From positions 180,862,697 through 180,926,696 of the forward strand of contig NC_077228.1 in assembly GCF_027887165.1 (NCBI RefSeq): a stretch of DNA of 64,000 nucleotides, given 5' to 3'. Source of the DNA: Monodelphis domestica. Its lineage: Eukaryota; Chordata; Mammalia; Didelphimorphia; Didelphidae. Shown here piece after piece: positions 1-12,200 of the stretch. Made by a program: the position numbers and the translations under genes. Numbering within the stretch: the stretch's first letter is position 1; each line of letters begins with the position of its first letter. The notes beneath the pieces are model-generated. The model saw only the letters and a program-made list of their open reading frames with translations, did no database searches and had not been told where the DNA came from.

Positions 1-145
1 GTTACTTTATTGTTGGGCATCTATTGTGAAAGACTCGTGTACAGGCCTGCTAAGCCTCAGTTAGTCTTTGAATTTAACTCTTCACTCTCTTTTTAGATTG
101 GCAGATTAAATTAGTAATTCTTTCCTCTTCCCCTTTCTTTTTTAG

Positions 146-229
146 TCTTTAAAGAGATAGCAGATTCTTCTTCACCAGATTGTATTGATGAACTACCCCC
201 ACCTTCCCAGGAACTCCTTGATGAAATAG
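146..229 (+). CDS. TEX14: TEX14 coding exon (first in window)
   Basis: The exon follows a pyrimidine tract ending TTTTTTAG and is followed by the donor GTAAGG. It enters with 2 bases of a split codon and leaves with 1. It reads [19 protein letters not shown] then SQELLDEI. The last codon joins the next exon to give Glu. Confidence 0.88.
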
Positions 230-3200
230 GTAAGGAAAATGCAGTGCACAATGAATATGGACCTGTTAGCCAAAGACAATGCAATGTCCCCCCACCCCAA
301 CAAGAAAAAGAGCCTGCCTACTGCCCTCACACTCTTGCAGCTCAGCTACAGGGCCTGTCCTACAGATATTCATATTACTGAGCACTGAAACAGCAGCACC
401 AAATGTAGTAAGGCTGCATAGAAAATGCTACTTGTATTTTCCAGTTATAGAGTCATTGCAGATTCCCTTAGACCAGTGATAGAAAACCTTTTAGAGACCA
501 AGTGCCCAAACTACGACCCTTAAGCTGCATGTGAGCCCCCCTCCTTACCCCAGCCAGGGGAGGGAGGAAGCACTCCCATTAGGGAGGGGCAGTGATATGA
601 AAAATGTCTTCAGGCACACATGGAGAGAGGGAAAGGAGCAGCCCCCTCCGACACACATGACATATGTTGCCAACACAGCTCTAAACAATTTTCTTCTTCG
701 AAAAGGCTGTTGCTGATAAGAGTATTGTGAGAATTTAGATGGAGGTATAGCTGTCAAACTGGTCTTGGCTCATAGCATATACTCACAGTCCTCTTGCTGT
801 GTGAGGCTTTACCTCCTAGTAGCTGGGAATTTTTCATGAATGAGACCTACTCCTGCATGCCAGTCAGTGCCTCCCCTGTAGGATTAGCCTGTGAACAGCT
901 GGAATCCACCGCTTATCCTTTTTCTAGGTCCTCTATTTCATTCACTTCCCCATTTAGTGACTGATTGTTCCAAGTTTCTGAATGAGAATAACCCATCAAG
1001 TTGAGTTAGTGACCTAGGAAATTGACTCTAGGAATTGTATTTTCCTTGAGAACCCAGAGGTGAGAAGATGTGGAATGTAGAAGGATAAGATAAGGCTGTA
1101 TTTGCCCTGAATTTCATACAAGTGATACTTGTATGAAATTCAACTGATTGAATTTCAATAGAACTGATTGGCTGGAGAATCTCTCCTTAGTGCCTGACCT
1201 TCTCTAAGAAAGTAGTGCAATAGCCACAATAAAAGTAGTGCAAGCAAGCAATCTTTTCATTTTTATGTTCTGACAGAGCACTTGAAGCAGCAAAGTGCTT
1301 CTTCCTCAGTGTTGGGTGAGAATAGGTCAAGTTCCTGTGATCTGACATTAAATGGTAAGTTACCTGACCTGAAGACTCCCCCTTTTTTTTTAAACTCTTA
1401 CTTTCCTTTTTTGAATCAGTGCTGTATATTGGTTTCAAGGCAGAAGAGTGGTAAGGGCTGGGCACTGGCATTAAGTGGCTTGCCCAGGGTCACACAGCTA
1501 GGAAATGTCTGAAGCCAGATTTGAACCTAGGACCTTTAGTCTCTAAGACTGACTTTCAGTCCAGTGATCCACCTAGCTGCCCCCTAAAGATCTTTCTACA
1601 ATAGAGCTATACTATAATATTGTCTTAAGAGTGTTTGCATTATAGCCAGTCCATAGGGGAAGTTTGGGTAGGCCCAAACTAAAGTGTGATCATGAAGCTT
1701 ATTTTTGGGATTCTCAGCTTCCTCTTCTTTTCTTTTCATCCTACCCTCATCTTTCAGACACATTGACCCTGCCCTGTCAGAAAATACTATCAGGAAAAGT
1801 CAGTCTCATATTTTAAATTTAAATTCAGGATGTTCCCTCTTCTAAGGACATTTACATTTTCAGTCTTATCCCTTCTTTTCTATTTGACTATGGCTGAACT
1901 GGAAGAAATTTGGAGGGAGATGATCAAGGAGAACTTCCCCAAAATCATGCTATAGAGGAAGTTACTGGCTCTGTCTACATAGAAATCTGGCCCTTTGTTG
2001 AGAACCCTTTACTACAGGGTCTTCTTTGTTCAGTCCAAGGCAATTGCTATGTGATATGTCCTGTGGAAGTCTGAGAGGGAAGCTTTATTTATTTATTTAA
2101 ATTTTCTTTTTAAAAACCCTTACCTTCTGTCTTAGAATCAATCCTGTGTATTGTTTCCAAGGCAGAAGAGCTACCATAAAGGCCAGGCAATGGGTGTTAA
2201 GTGACTTGCCCAGGGTCACACAGCTAGCAAGTGTCTAAGGCTAGATTTGAATTGAGGACCTTTTGTCTCTATGCCTGGCTCTCAAATCACTGAGCCACCA
2301 CCTAGCTGCCTCCTAAGAGGGAAGTTTTAGTGAGTGAACTTTCCCTGCACAAATGTGATCTGACCAGACCCTGTTGTATCTGCACTTTTTCCCTAGAAGG
2401 TCACTGGGCCTTAAATCATTTCATCAAAAAACCAATGAGCAGCATGAGAAGGCTTTATGTCCATAGGGCAGAGACTAAAATTGAAATGCCTTTCTAGTCA
2501 CCATTGTCTTTGGTTGTCTGAGGCAGAATAACTTAGGAGGTCACTCAAGTGAGTGAAGGACAAGGGCCTTACTGATCTGCAAGACCCTTTGAATGTGGTA
2601 AAAAACTCTCATGTGTCTAAGGTGTTTTGATATTGCACATATCTAAAAAAAGAAAAGTGGCCACCAGGAAAATAAGATCAAGGAAAACAGTTTGATTTTC
2701 TAGAAACTGAATGGTAGAATAAGAAATAACTTCCTGGGTTGGATTAGAAAGCAGTGTATTAAATGCCATATGTTGTACTAAACTCAGTTTTTCGGCCTGT
2801 ATTTTTATAATTTTACTCAAAACTTTTACTAATCTACTTAAGTTAACCTTATTAATTAACTCTAGATCAAAGACATTTAGAAGAAAAAATCATTGAGAAT
2901 AAAGGAGAAGATGGCAGTATACTTTGGACCAAAGAAACTCTGTACCTAACAGAAGAGACAGATAGGTAAGCACAAATATGTGCTAAGTATGCAGCAATAT
3001 GGACACAAATCCTCTGGAAGTTCAGTTTCTTTACTTACCTTATGGTGTGATGGGCTTCTTTCATTACATTTTTTTTTTAAACCCTTACCTTCCGTCTTGG
3101 AGCCAATATGGCTCCAAGGCAGAAGAGTAGTAAGGACTAGGCAATGGGGATCAAGTGACTTGCCCAGGGTCACACAGCTGGGAAGTATCTGAGGCCAGAT

Positions 3201-6200
3201 TTGAACCTAGGATCTCCCATCTCTAGGCCTGGTTCTCAATCCACTGAGCTACCCAGGTGCTCCCTTTCATTACGTTTCTTTAGAAAGGCTGAAGGCTGTG
3301 CAAAGTAGGCTTAGAAAGCTAATGTAATTCAGGCTGCATTAAGAAAGACTTATCCAGAGCCAGGGCCAAAGAAATAATAGTCCCTATACTCTGCCTTGAC
3401 CAGAATACATTTGGACCATTATGCTAAGTCCTGGACATCAAGGATTCATTAATTCATTTAGCAATCACTTATTAAGGGCTAAAAAAGGCACTGGAAATTC
3501 AAAAATAAAACTTTTTAAAAATCCCTTTCCTTAGGGAATTTACATTCAGTTATGGTAAAACAATACCTACACAGAAAAGTAGATGCAATGTAATAGGGAG
3601 GGAAAGGCAACTGGAGAAATCAAGATAGAATTCCTGTAAGTGGGGACACTTGAGTTCAGCCTTGAAGGAAGCTTGGGCTTCTAAAGAGAGAGAAGTGAGG
3701 AGGGCATGTATTCCAGGCATGAGAGAGATCCTAGGCCTGTGATAGCAAACCTATGGAATGTGTGCCCACAGGGCATTCTGTGGGCACATACCACCTACCC
3801 CCTGGGTGGAGCTGTGCCCCTTCCCCTCTCTACATGCTCCTGACATTTTTTTCACATCACCTGCCCTTTTACCCAGCAGCCTAATGGGAGTGCTTTCTCT
3901 CTCCCCCTGTAAGGCATTCAGGGAAGGGGCATGGCATGTGGTCTCTAAAAGTTTTGCCATCACAGGCCTAGGCAAAGACACGTCATATATAGGGGCACAT
4001 CAAGTAGACTAGTTGGACTAAAACATAGAATGAACTAGGGTAGTCACTCTTTAGTGGAAATAAAAGATAAGTAGTAGAGGTAGAATCAACCAGACTTGGC
4101 AACTGATTAGATAGGAGAGGTGAGGGAGGATAACTTGGACTGTGGTACACTCAATAGAAATAGGGAAGTTAGGAAGAAGGAAGAATTTGGGACTGGGGAG
4201 AAGTTAACTTCTAATTTGAACATCTTGAGTTAAAATGCCTACAGGATATCCAAGTGGAAATGACCATTAGGCAATTGGTGATGCAGGAGTAGAATTCAGG
4301 AGAGAGGGCTGGGGCTTTAGATCGGATCATTTATTAACATTATGATAATTAAACAAATATAAATTAGATCATTCATTATAGCTGATGGAATAAAGACTTC
4401 CTGAAATTGAGAAGCTTTAGAATGAAGAGACTTAATCAGTTTTCCCTATGCATTTTAGTTTCTTCTTTTAGTAGCAAATGCCTCTCCAAATGATTGATTA
4501 TATGGCAACTTCATAACACCGCTATAGAGAAGAAAAGGAAACCCACAAGATTTATATGTTCAGAGGATATTTATTAAAGGCTATTCTTTACTGGAGAGGA
4601 GTGAGTTACTACAGGTCTTTAACTTTCTGTCCATATTGGGATGATAATATGACAATTCCCTGGTTGGGATGGGCTTAAATCTATGATACATGTAAGAAAT
4701 GCTTCCTCCTTCTAGGGGGTGATGATAGTCAAAGCAAAGTATTATCTATTGTTATCTATGCTATGGTACCTTTAGGTCTAATAATTTGGTGAAACAGATT
4801 AAGAGTATGAGGGTTGAATGTTCTATTATTCACTCAAATTTCTTTAATAAGGGTGGCATGGAGGTACCAGTTCTAGAACTACCCTGACACTGTTGTTTGT
4901 GGGATTTTCTTTAGGAAAAGAGTTGTTGTTTTTTTTATTTTTTTAAGTTATATTTTATTTGATCATTTCCAAGCATTATTCATTAAAGACATAGATCATT
5001 TTCTTTTCCACCCCCCCACCCCCCATAGCCGACGCGCAAATCCACTGGGCATTACATGTTTTCTTGATTTGAACCCATTGCCATGTTGATAATATTTGCA
5101 TTAGAGTGTTCATTTAGAGTCTCTCCTCTGTCATGTCCCCTCAACCGCTGTATTCAGGCAGTTGCTTTTCCTCGGTGTTTCCACTCCCATAGTTTATCCT
5201 TTGCTTATGAATAGTGTTTTTTTCTCCTAGATCCCTGCAAATTGTTCAGGGACATTACACCGCCACTAATGGGGAAGTCCATTACGTTCGATTATACCAC
5301 AGTGTATTAGTCTCTGTGTACAATGTTCTCCTGGTTCTGCTCCTCTCGCTCTGCATCACTTCCTGGAGGTTGTTCCAGTCTCCATGGAACTCCTCCACTT
5401 TATTATTCCTTTTAGCACAATAGTACTCCATCACCAACATATACCACAGTTTGTTCAGCCATTCCCCAATTGATGGGCATCCCCTCATTTTCCAGTTTTT
5501 GGCCACCACAAAGAGCGCAGCTATGAATATTTTTGTACAAGTCTTTTTGTCTATTATCTCTTTGGGGTACAGACCCAGCAGTGCTATGGCTGGGTCAAAG
5601 GGTAGATATTCTTTTGTCGCCCTTTGGGCATAGTTCCAAATTGCCCTCCAGAATGATTGGATCAGTTCACAACTCCACCAGCAATGAATTAATGTCCCTA
5701 CTTTGCCACACCCCCTCCAGCATTCATTACTTTCCTTTGCTGTTATGTTAGCCAATCTGCTAGGTGTGAGGTGATACCTCAGAGTTGTTTTAATTTGCAT
5801 CTCTCTGATTATAAGAGATTTAGAACACTTCTTCATGTGCTTATTAATACTTTTGATTTCTTTATCTGAGAACTGCCTATCCATGTCCCTTGCCCATTTA
5901 ACAATTGGAGAATGGCTTGATTTTTTGTACAGTTGATTTAGCTCTTTATAAATATGAGTAATTAAACCTTTGTCAGAGGTTTCTATGAAGATTTTTTCCC
6001 AATTTGTTGTTTCCCTTCTGATTTTAGTTACACTGGTTTTGTTTGTACAAAAGCTTTTTAGTTTGATGTAGTCAAAATTATTTATTTTACATTTTGTGAT
6101 TCTTTCTATGTCTTGCTTGGTTTTAAAGCCTTTCCCCTCCCAAAGGTCTGACATGTATACTATTCTGTGTTTACCCAATTTACATATGGTTTCCTTCTTT

Positions 6201-9200
6201 ATGTTTAAGTCACTCACCCATTTTGAATTTATCTTGGTGTAGGGTGTGAGGTGTTGATCTATTCCTAGTCTCTCCCACACTGTCTTCCAATTTTCCCAGC
6301 AGTTTTTATCGAATAGTGGATTTTTGTCCCAAAAGCTGGGATCTTTGGGTTTATCGTATACTGTCTTGCTGAGGTCGTTTTCCCCCAGTCTATTCCACTG
6401 ATCTTCCTTTCTGTTTCTTAGCCAGTACCAAATTGTTTTGATGACTGCTGCTTTGTAATATAGTTTTAGGTCAGGGACTGCAAGGCCCCCATCATCTGTG
6501 TTTTTTTTTCATGATTTCCCTGGATATCCTTGATCTTTTGTTCTTCCAAATGAACTTTGTTATGGTTTTTTCTAAATCAGTGAAGAAGTATTTTGGGAGT
6601 TCAATGGGTATGGCACTAAATAGATAAATAAGTTTGGGTAGGATGGTCATTTTTATTATATTGGCTCGTCCTATCCATGAGCAGTTAATGTTTTTCCAAT
6701 TGCTCAAGTCTAGTTTTAGTTGTGTGGAGAGTGTTTTGTAGTTGTGTTCATATAGTTCCTGTGTTTGTCTCGGGAGGTAGATTCCTAGGTATTTTATTTT
6801 GTCTAAGGTGATTTTGAATGGGATTTCTCTTTCTAGTTCTTGCTGCTGAGCTGTGTTGGAGATATATAGAAAAGCTGATGATTTATGTGGGTTTATTTTG
6901 GATCCTGCAACTTTGCTAAAGTTGTTGATTATTTCAATTAGCTTTTTGGTTGAATCTCTAGGATTCTTTAAGTAGACCATCATGTCATCTGCAAAGAGTG
7001 ATAACTTGGTCTCCTCCTTGCCTATTTTGATGCCTTCAATTCCTTTATCTTCTCTAATTGCTACTGCTAGTGTTTCTAGTACAATGTCAAATAGTAGAGG
7101 TGATAATGGGCATCCTTGTTTCACTCCTGATCTTATTGGGAATGCATCTAGTTTATCCCCATTGCAGATGATATTAGCTGATGGTTTTAGATATATACTG
7201 TTTATTATTTTTAGGAATGACCCTTCTATTCCTATGCTTTCTAGTGTTTTTAGTAGGAATGGGTGTTGTATTTTATCAAATGCTTTTTCTGCGTCTATTG
7301 AGATAATCAAGTGGTTCTTGCTGGTTTGCTTGTTGATGTGGTCAATTATGTGGATGGTTTTCCTAATGTTGAACCAGCCCTGCATCCCTGGTATAAATCC
7401 TACTTGATCATGGTGAATGACCCTTCTGATCACTTGCTGGAGTCTTTTTGCTAGTATCCTATTTAAGATTTTTGCATCTATATTCATTAGGGAGATTGGC
7501 CTATAGTTTTCTTTCTCTGTTTTTGACCTGCCTGGTTTTGGAATCAGTACCATGTTTGTGTCATAAAAGGAGTTTGGTAGAACTCCCTCTTTGCTTATTA
7601 TGTCAAATAGTTTGTATAGTACTGGGATTAACTGTTCTCTGAATGTTTGATAGAATTCACTGGTGAATCCATCAGGCCCTGGGGATTTTTTTCTTAGGAA
7701 GTTCTTTGATGGCTTGGTGGATTTCATTTTCTGATATGGGATTATTTAAGAATTCTATTTCCTCTTCTGTTAGTCTAGGCAGTTTGTATTTTTGTATATA
7801 TTCATCCATATCTCCTAAATTGGTGTATTTATTGCCATATAATTGGGCAAAGTAATTTCTAATGATTGCCTTAATTTCCTCTACATCAGAGGTGCTGTCC
7901 CCCTTTTCATCTTTAATGCTGTTAATTTGCTTTTCTTCCTTCCTTTTTTTAATTAGATTGACCAATACTTTGTCTATTTTGTTTGTTTTTTCAAAGTACC
8001 AGCTTCTTGTCTTATTTATTAAATCAATAGTTCTATCACTTTCGATTTTATTAATTTCTCCCTTAATTTTTAGGATTTCTAGTTTGGTTTTCTGCTGTGG
8101 GTTTTTAATTTGATCGCTTTCGAGTTTTTTCATTTGCATTTCCAATTGATTGATCTCTGCTCTCCCTAGTTTGTTAATATAAGCATTCAGGGATATGAAT
8201 TTACCTCTGATTACCGCTTTGGCTGCATCCCAAAAGGTTTGGAAGGATGTCTCGCCATTGTCATTTTCCTCGATGAAGTTATTAATTGTTTCTATGATTT
8301 CTTCTTTAACTAAACGGTTTTGGAGTATTATATTGTTTAATTTCCAATTGGTTTTAGATTTGGTTTTCCATGTACCATTACTAATCATTATTTTTATTGC
8401 CTTGTGATCTGAGAAGGCTGCATTCATTATTTCTGCTTTTCTGCATTTGTGTGCTATGTTTCTGTGACCTAATGTATGGTCGATTTTTGTGAATGTGCCA
8501 TGTGGTGCTGAGAAGAAGGTGTATTCCTTTTTATCCCTATTTATTTTTCTCCATATGTCTATTAATTCTAATTTTTCTAAGATTTCATTCACTTCTTTTA
8601 CCTCTTTCTTATTTATTTTTTGATTTGATTTATCTAAATTTGATAATGGTTGGTTTAAGTCTCCCACTAATATGGTTTTACTGTCTATTTCTTCCTTCAA
8701 TTCTCCTAGTTTCTCCATTAGAAATTTGGGTGCTATATTATTTGGTGCATACATGTTGATTAGTGATATTTCCTCATTGTCTAAAGTCCCTTTTAACAAA
8801 ATATAATTACCTTCCCTATCCCTTTTGTCTATTTTTTTTTGGTCTATTTTTGCTTTGGCTTTATCAGATATCATGATTACCACTCCTGCCTTCTTTCTGT
8901 CAGTTGAGGCCCAGAATGTCTTACTCCATCCTTTAATTCTGACCTTGTGGGTGTCAACCCACCTCATGTGTGTTTCTTGAAGACAACATATGGTAGGGTT
9001 TTGGATTCTAATCCATGGGGGAGTTCATCCTATTCACGTTCAAAGTTATGATTGTCATTTGTGGACTCCCTGGCATTTTGATATCCTTCCCTAATTCTAA
9101 CCTTTTCTTCTTCGGCTCTACCTTTTAGTCCAGTGATTTACTTTGAATCAGTCCCCCTTGTCCCCTCCCTTGATGTTTCCCTTTTTAGTCCCTCCTTTTT

Positions 9201-12200
9201 TGTTCCCTCCCCCTCCCCCCTCTCTTTCCCTCCCTTTTTGTTTTCCCTCTCCCCCTCCCCCCCCTTGGTTTTCCCTTCTCCCTACCCTTGTTGGGTAAGA
9301 TAGAATTCAAGATCCCAATGGATCTGGATGTTTTTCCCTCTCAGAGTTGATTTCCCTGAGATTAAGGTTTAAGTAAAAAACCCTCTCTTCCTCTCCTTCG
9401 TATAGGAGTTTTCTTCCCCTCCCCTTCCCATGTGAATCTTTGTGTGAGAAAGATTATTCTATTTGGTCTTTCCTTACCCCCTATTTATATATTACATTTC
9501 CCCCACATGTTAGTATACACAGATTGATAGAAATGTAGTCCTTACAGAAGAGAGTTTGAGTAAAAGAAGATAACATTTTTCCCCTTTCCTTAATATTTAC
9601 CTTTTCAGGTATTCCTTGCTCTTTGTTTTTCGGTATCAAACTTTCCACAGAGCTCTGGTCTTTTCTTTGCAAAAAGTTGGAAATCTTCCATTTTGTTGAA
9701 TGCCCATACTTTCCCTTGGAAGTATATAGTCAGTTTTGCTGGGTAGCTGATTCTTGGTTGAAGACCCAGCTCTCTTGCCTTTCTGAAGATCATGTTCCAT
9801 GCCTTACGATCATTCAGAGTAGAACTTGCAAGGTCTTGTGTGACCCTGATTGGCATTCCTTTATATCTAAATTATCTTTTTCTGGCTTCCTGTAGGATTT
9901 TTTCTTTTGTTTGATAGCTTTGGAATTTGGCAATTACATTCCTGGGAGTTGTCTTTTGGGGGTTTAGTGTAGGAGGTGTTCTTTGAGCTCTGTCAGTGGC
10001 TGCATTGCCCCCTTGTTCTAGAATCTCTGGGCAATTTTCTTTGATTATATCTTGTATCACCATGTCGAGTTTGGTGTTTATTTCTGGCTTTTCTGGAAGT
10101 CCAATTAGTCTTAAATTATCTCTTCTCCCTCTATTTTCCAGATCTGTCACCTTGTCGGTGAGATATTTTATGTTCTCTTCTAATTTCTTGGTATTTTGGC
10201 TTTGCTTTATTAATTCTTGCTCTTTTACACGATCGTTGTCTTCCAGCTGCCTGATTCTGGCCTTTAAAGCCTGGTTTTCCTTTTCAGTTTCATAACACCG
10301 GTTTTGTAGATGCGTGAATTTCTTTTGCATTATTTTCCACTTTTCCTCCCAGAAGGCTTCCATCTTTTTGGTCATTTCTGATTCAAATTCTTCATGTGTT
10401 TGTGGAGAGTTTCCATTTCCTTTGGAAGGTTTAGGAGCATTTTCTTGTGCATCGTCTTCTATCTCCTCTGTATTTTGTATTTTGGTTCCATAGAATGTGT
10501 CCAAAGTCGCCCCTTTCTTCTTATTTTTCTTGGGATTTTGGGGCTTCTGTGCTTCTGTGGAGTTTGCCATCTCTGAATGGGGAGGATTAGCTTTTCTTAT
10601 CTCTGTCTGGTGTTCAGAGGCTTTAGTCCTGGGCAGATTGTCGGTTCTATGAGCTTTCCCTGGGTTAGACTGAGTATGGGCAATGACTTTCACTGGAACT
10701 GGAATGGAAGGGTCGGACCAGGGGGCCACACTCTCCCCTGGGCTCTATCTGCTTCCCTGCAGGGGTCGGGTTGCTTTCCGGAAGTTGCCTTCAGAATAGC
10801 TGGCCTTGAGGCTGTTTTGTTGGCCCTGAGGGTTGCTGTTGTTTCAGAGGACCCTGCTCTCTGCAGGGGGATGGGCCACGGCTTCCTGGAACTCTGAGGG
10901 CAGTGACTTTCACTGGGACTAGGATAGAAGGCCCTGAGGGTTGCTGTTGTTTCAGACGACCCTGCTCTCTGCCTGGGTATGAGCTGCAGCTTCCCGGAAC
11001 TCTGAGGGCAGTGACTTTCATTGGGACTAGGATAGAAGGCCCTGAGGGTTGATGTTGTTTCAGACGACCCTGCTCTCTGAGCGGGGCAGGGCTGCGGCTT
11101 CCCGGAGCCTTGGACTCTGCGCTCCTACCCCTTAGGTCCGAGTGATCTTGGGTTCTGGCTTTTGAGGGGGGCCGTACCTTTTGATCCGGGTCCAGGTCCA
11201 GGAGGAGGATTCCCAGGGTCTATGCTGTTGATCGTTTTGAATTTTGGTGCCTTAGGAGCTTATAGTTTGAGATCGGTCAGGAAGGGTTTTCCGGAGATCT
11301 GAACTTTAGCTTTCTCTAAGCCGCCATCTTGACCGGAAGTCAAGAGTTGGTTTTAAGGATGAAAACGAAAAGCAAGGAATGGTGAGCACTTTCAGTATAC
11401 ATGGGACTATCTGGAAAGTGCCAGGAGAATGATCTAAGGCTATTCTTTCATGTAAAGAATCAAAGGCCCCTTTACATGTGCTTGTGGTTTTTTCCTCTCC
11501 CGAGATTATACATGTGAAATACTATCTCAGATTCCAAAGGAAAGGAGGAATAAACTTCTATATACAAAGATGTTAACAATGGGAAAAGCCTTCCTTATTA
11601 ATATAGCTGTGTATAAGTGTATTTATTTTCTAGAGCAAGCAATATTAATTCATTTATATTCCTGAGAGCAAAGCAGTAAATTAGAACACTTACAGTAATA
11701 AGCAAAACATATCCTCGTGTACATAATGAGAAAAAGGCATAGAAACTACCAAGACATTAAGGAAATCATCACAGCAAGTTTTGTTGGTCCTGCTATACCA
11801 TGGGAACTGATTGAGATGTCCAAGAGAAAATACAGATAAGAGGAAGGGAAGAAAGCCCTTGAAAGGACTTTGGCATATACCCACATGTTGGGGATGATGC
11901 CTAGATGAGTAAAGTAAACTGAAAAGGAAAGGCTAGTGAAGTAAAAGAACCAAAAGAGAATAATGTCACAAAAATCCAGAGAGAAGTAAAGGAGGATGAG
12001 GTCAGAAGTATTAAATACTCTAGGGAGGTCAAAAAGAATGAGGATTTTTGGTAAAAGACATTAGTCTTGGCAATTAAGAGATTATCAGTAGGTAAAGGTA
12101 TAGGATTTCATGGAGAGAGGGCTAGTCTTGGATTCAGGCAATTCTAGGTTTAAGACCTGCCTCTAACATCAGTTGGGAGACCTTGGGCAAGTTGTATAGA

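Larger units (their letters stand above)
4926..11341 (-). mobile_element. Full-length L1 retrotransposon in TEX14 intron 3
   Basis: A 6.4 kb L1 in antisense to TEX14, from the poly-T (A-tail) at the left to the 5'UTR start ACTTCCGGTCAAGATGGC at the right. AAGAGTTG flanks it at 4918-4925 and 11342-11349 as target duplication. It holds a 5'UTR with 108-base monomers, ORF1, ORF2 (endonuclease, reverse transcriptase with FADD, Cys-rich C-terminus) and a 3'UTR. Both ORFs carry frame breaks, so this copy cannot move on its own, although the frames are long enough to indicate a fairly young insertion. Confidence 0.95.

Noticed and set aside
7862-8759. Hydrophobic + strand open frames across the L1.
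   Set aside because: They are antisense shadows of L1 ORF2 and have no independent support.
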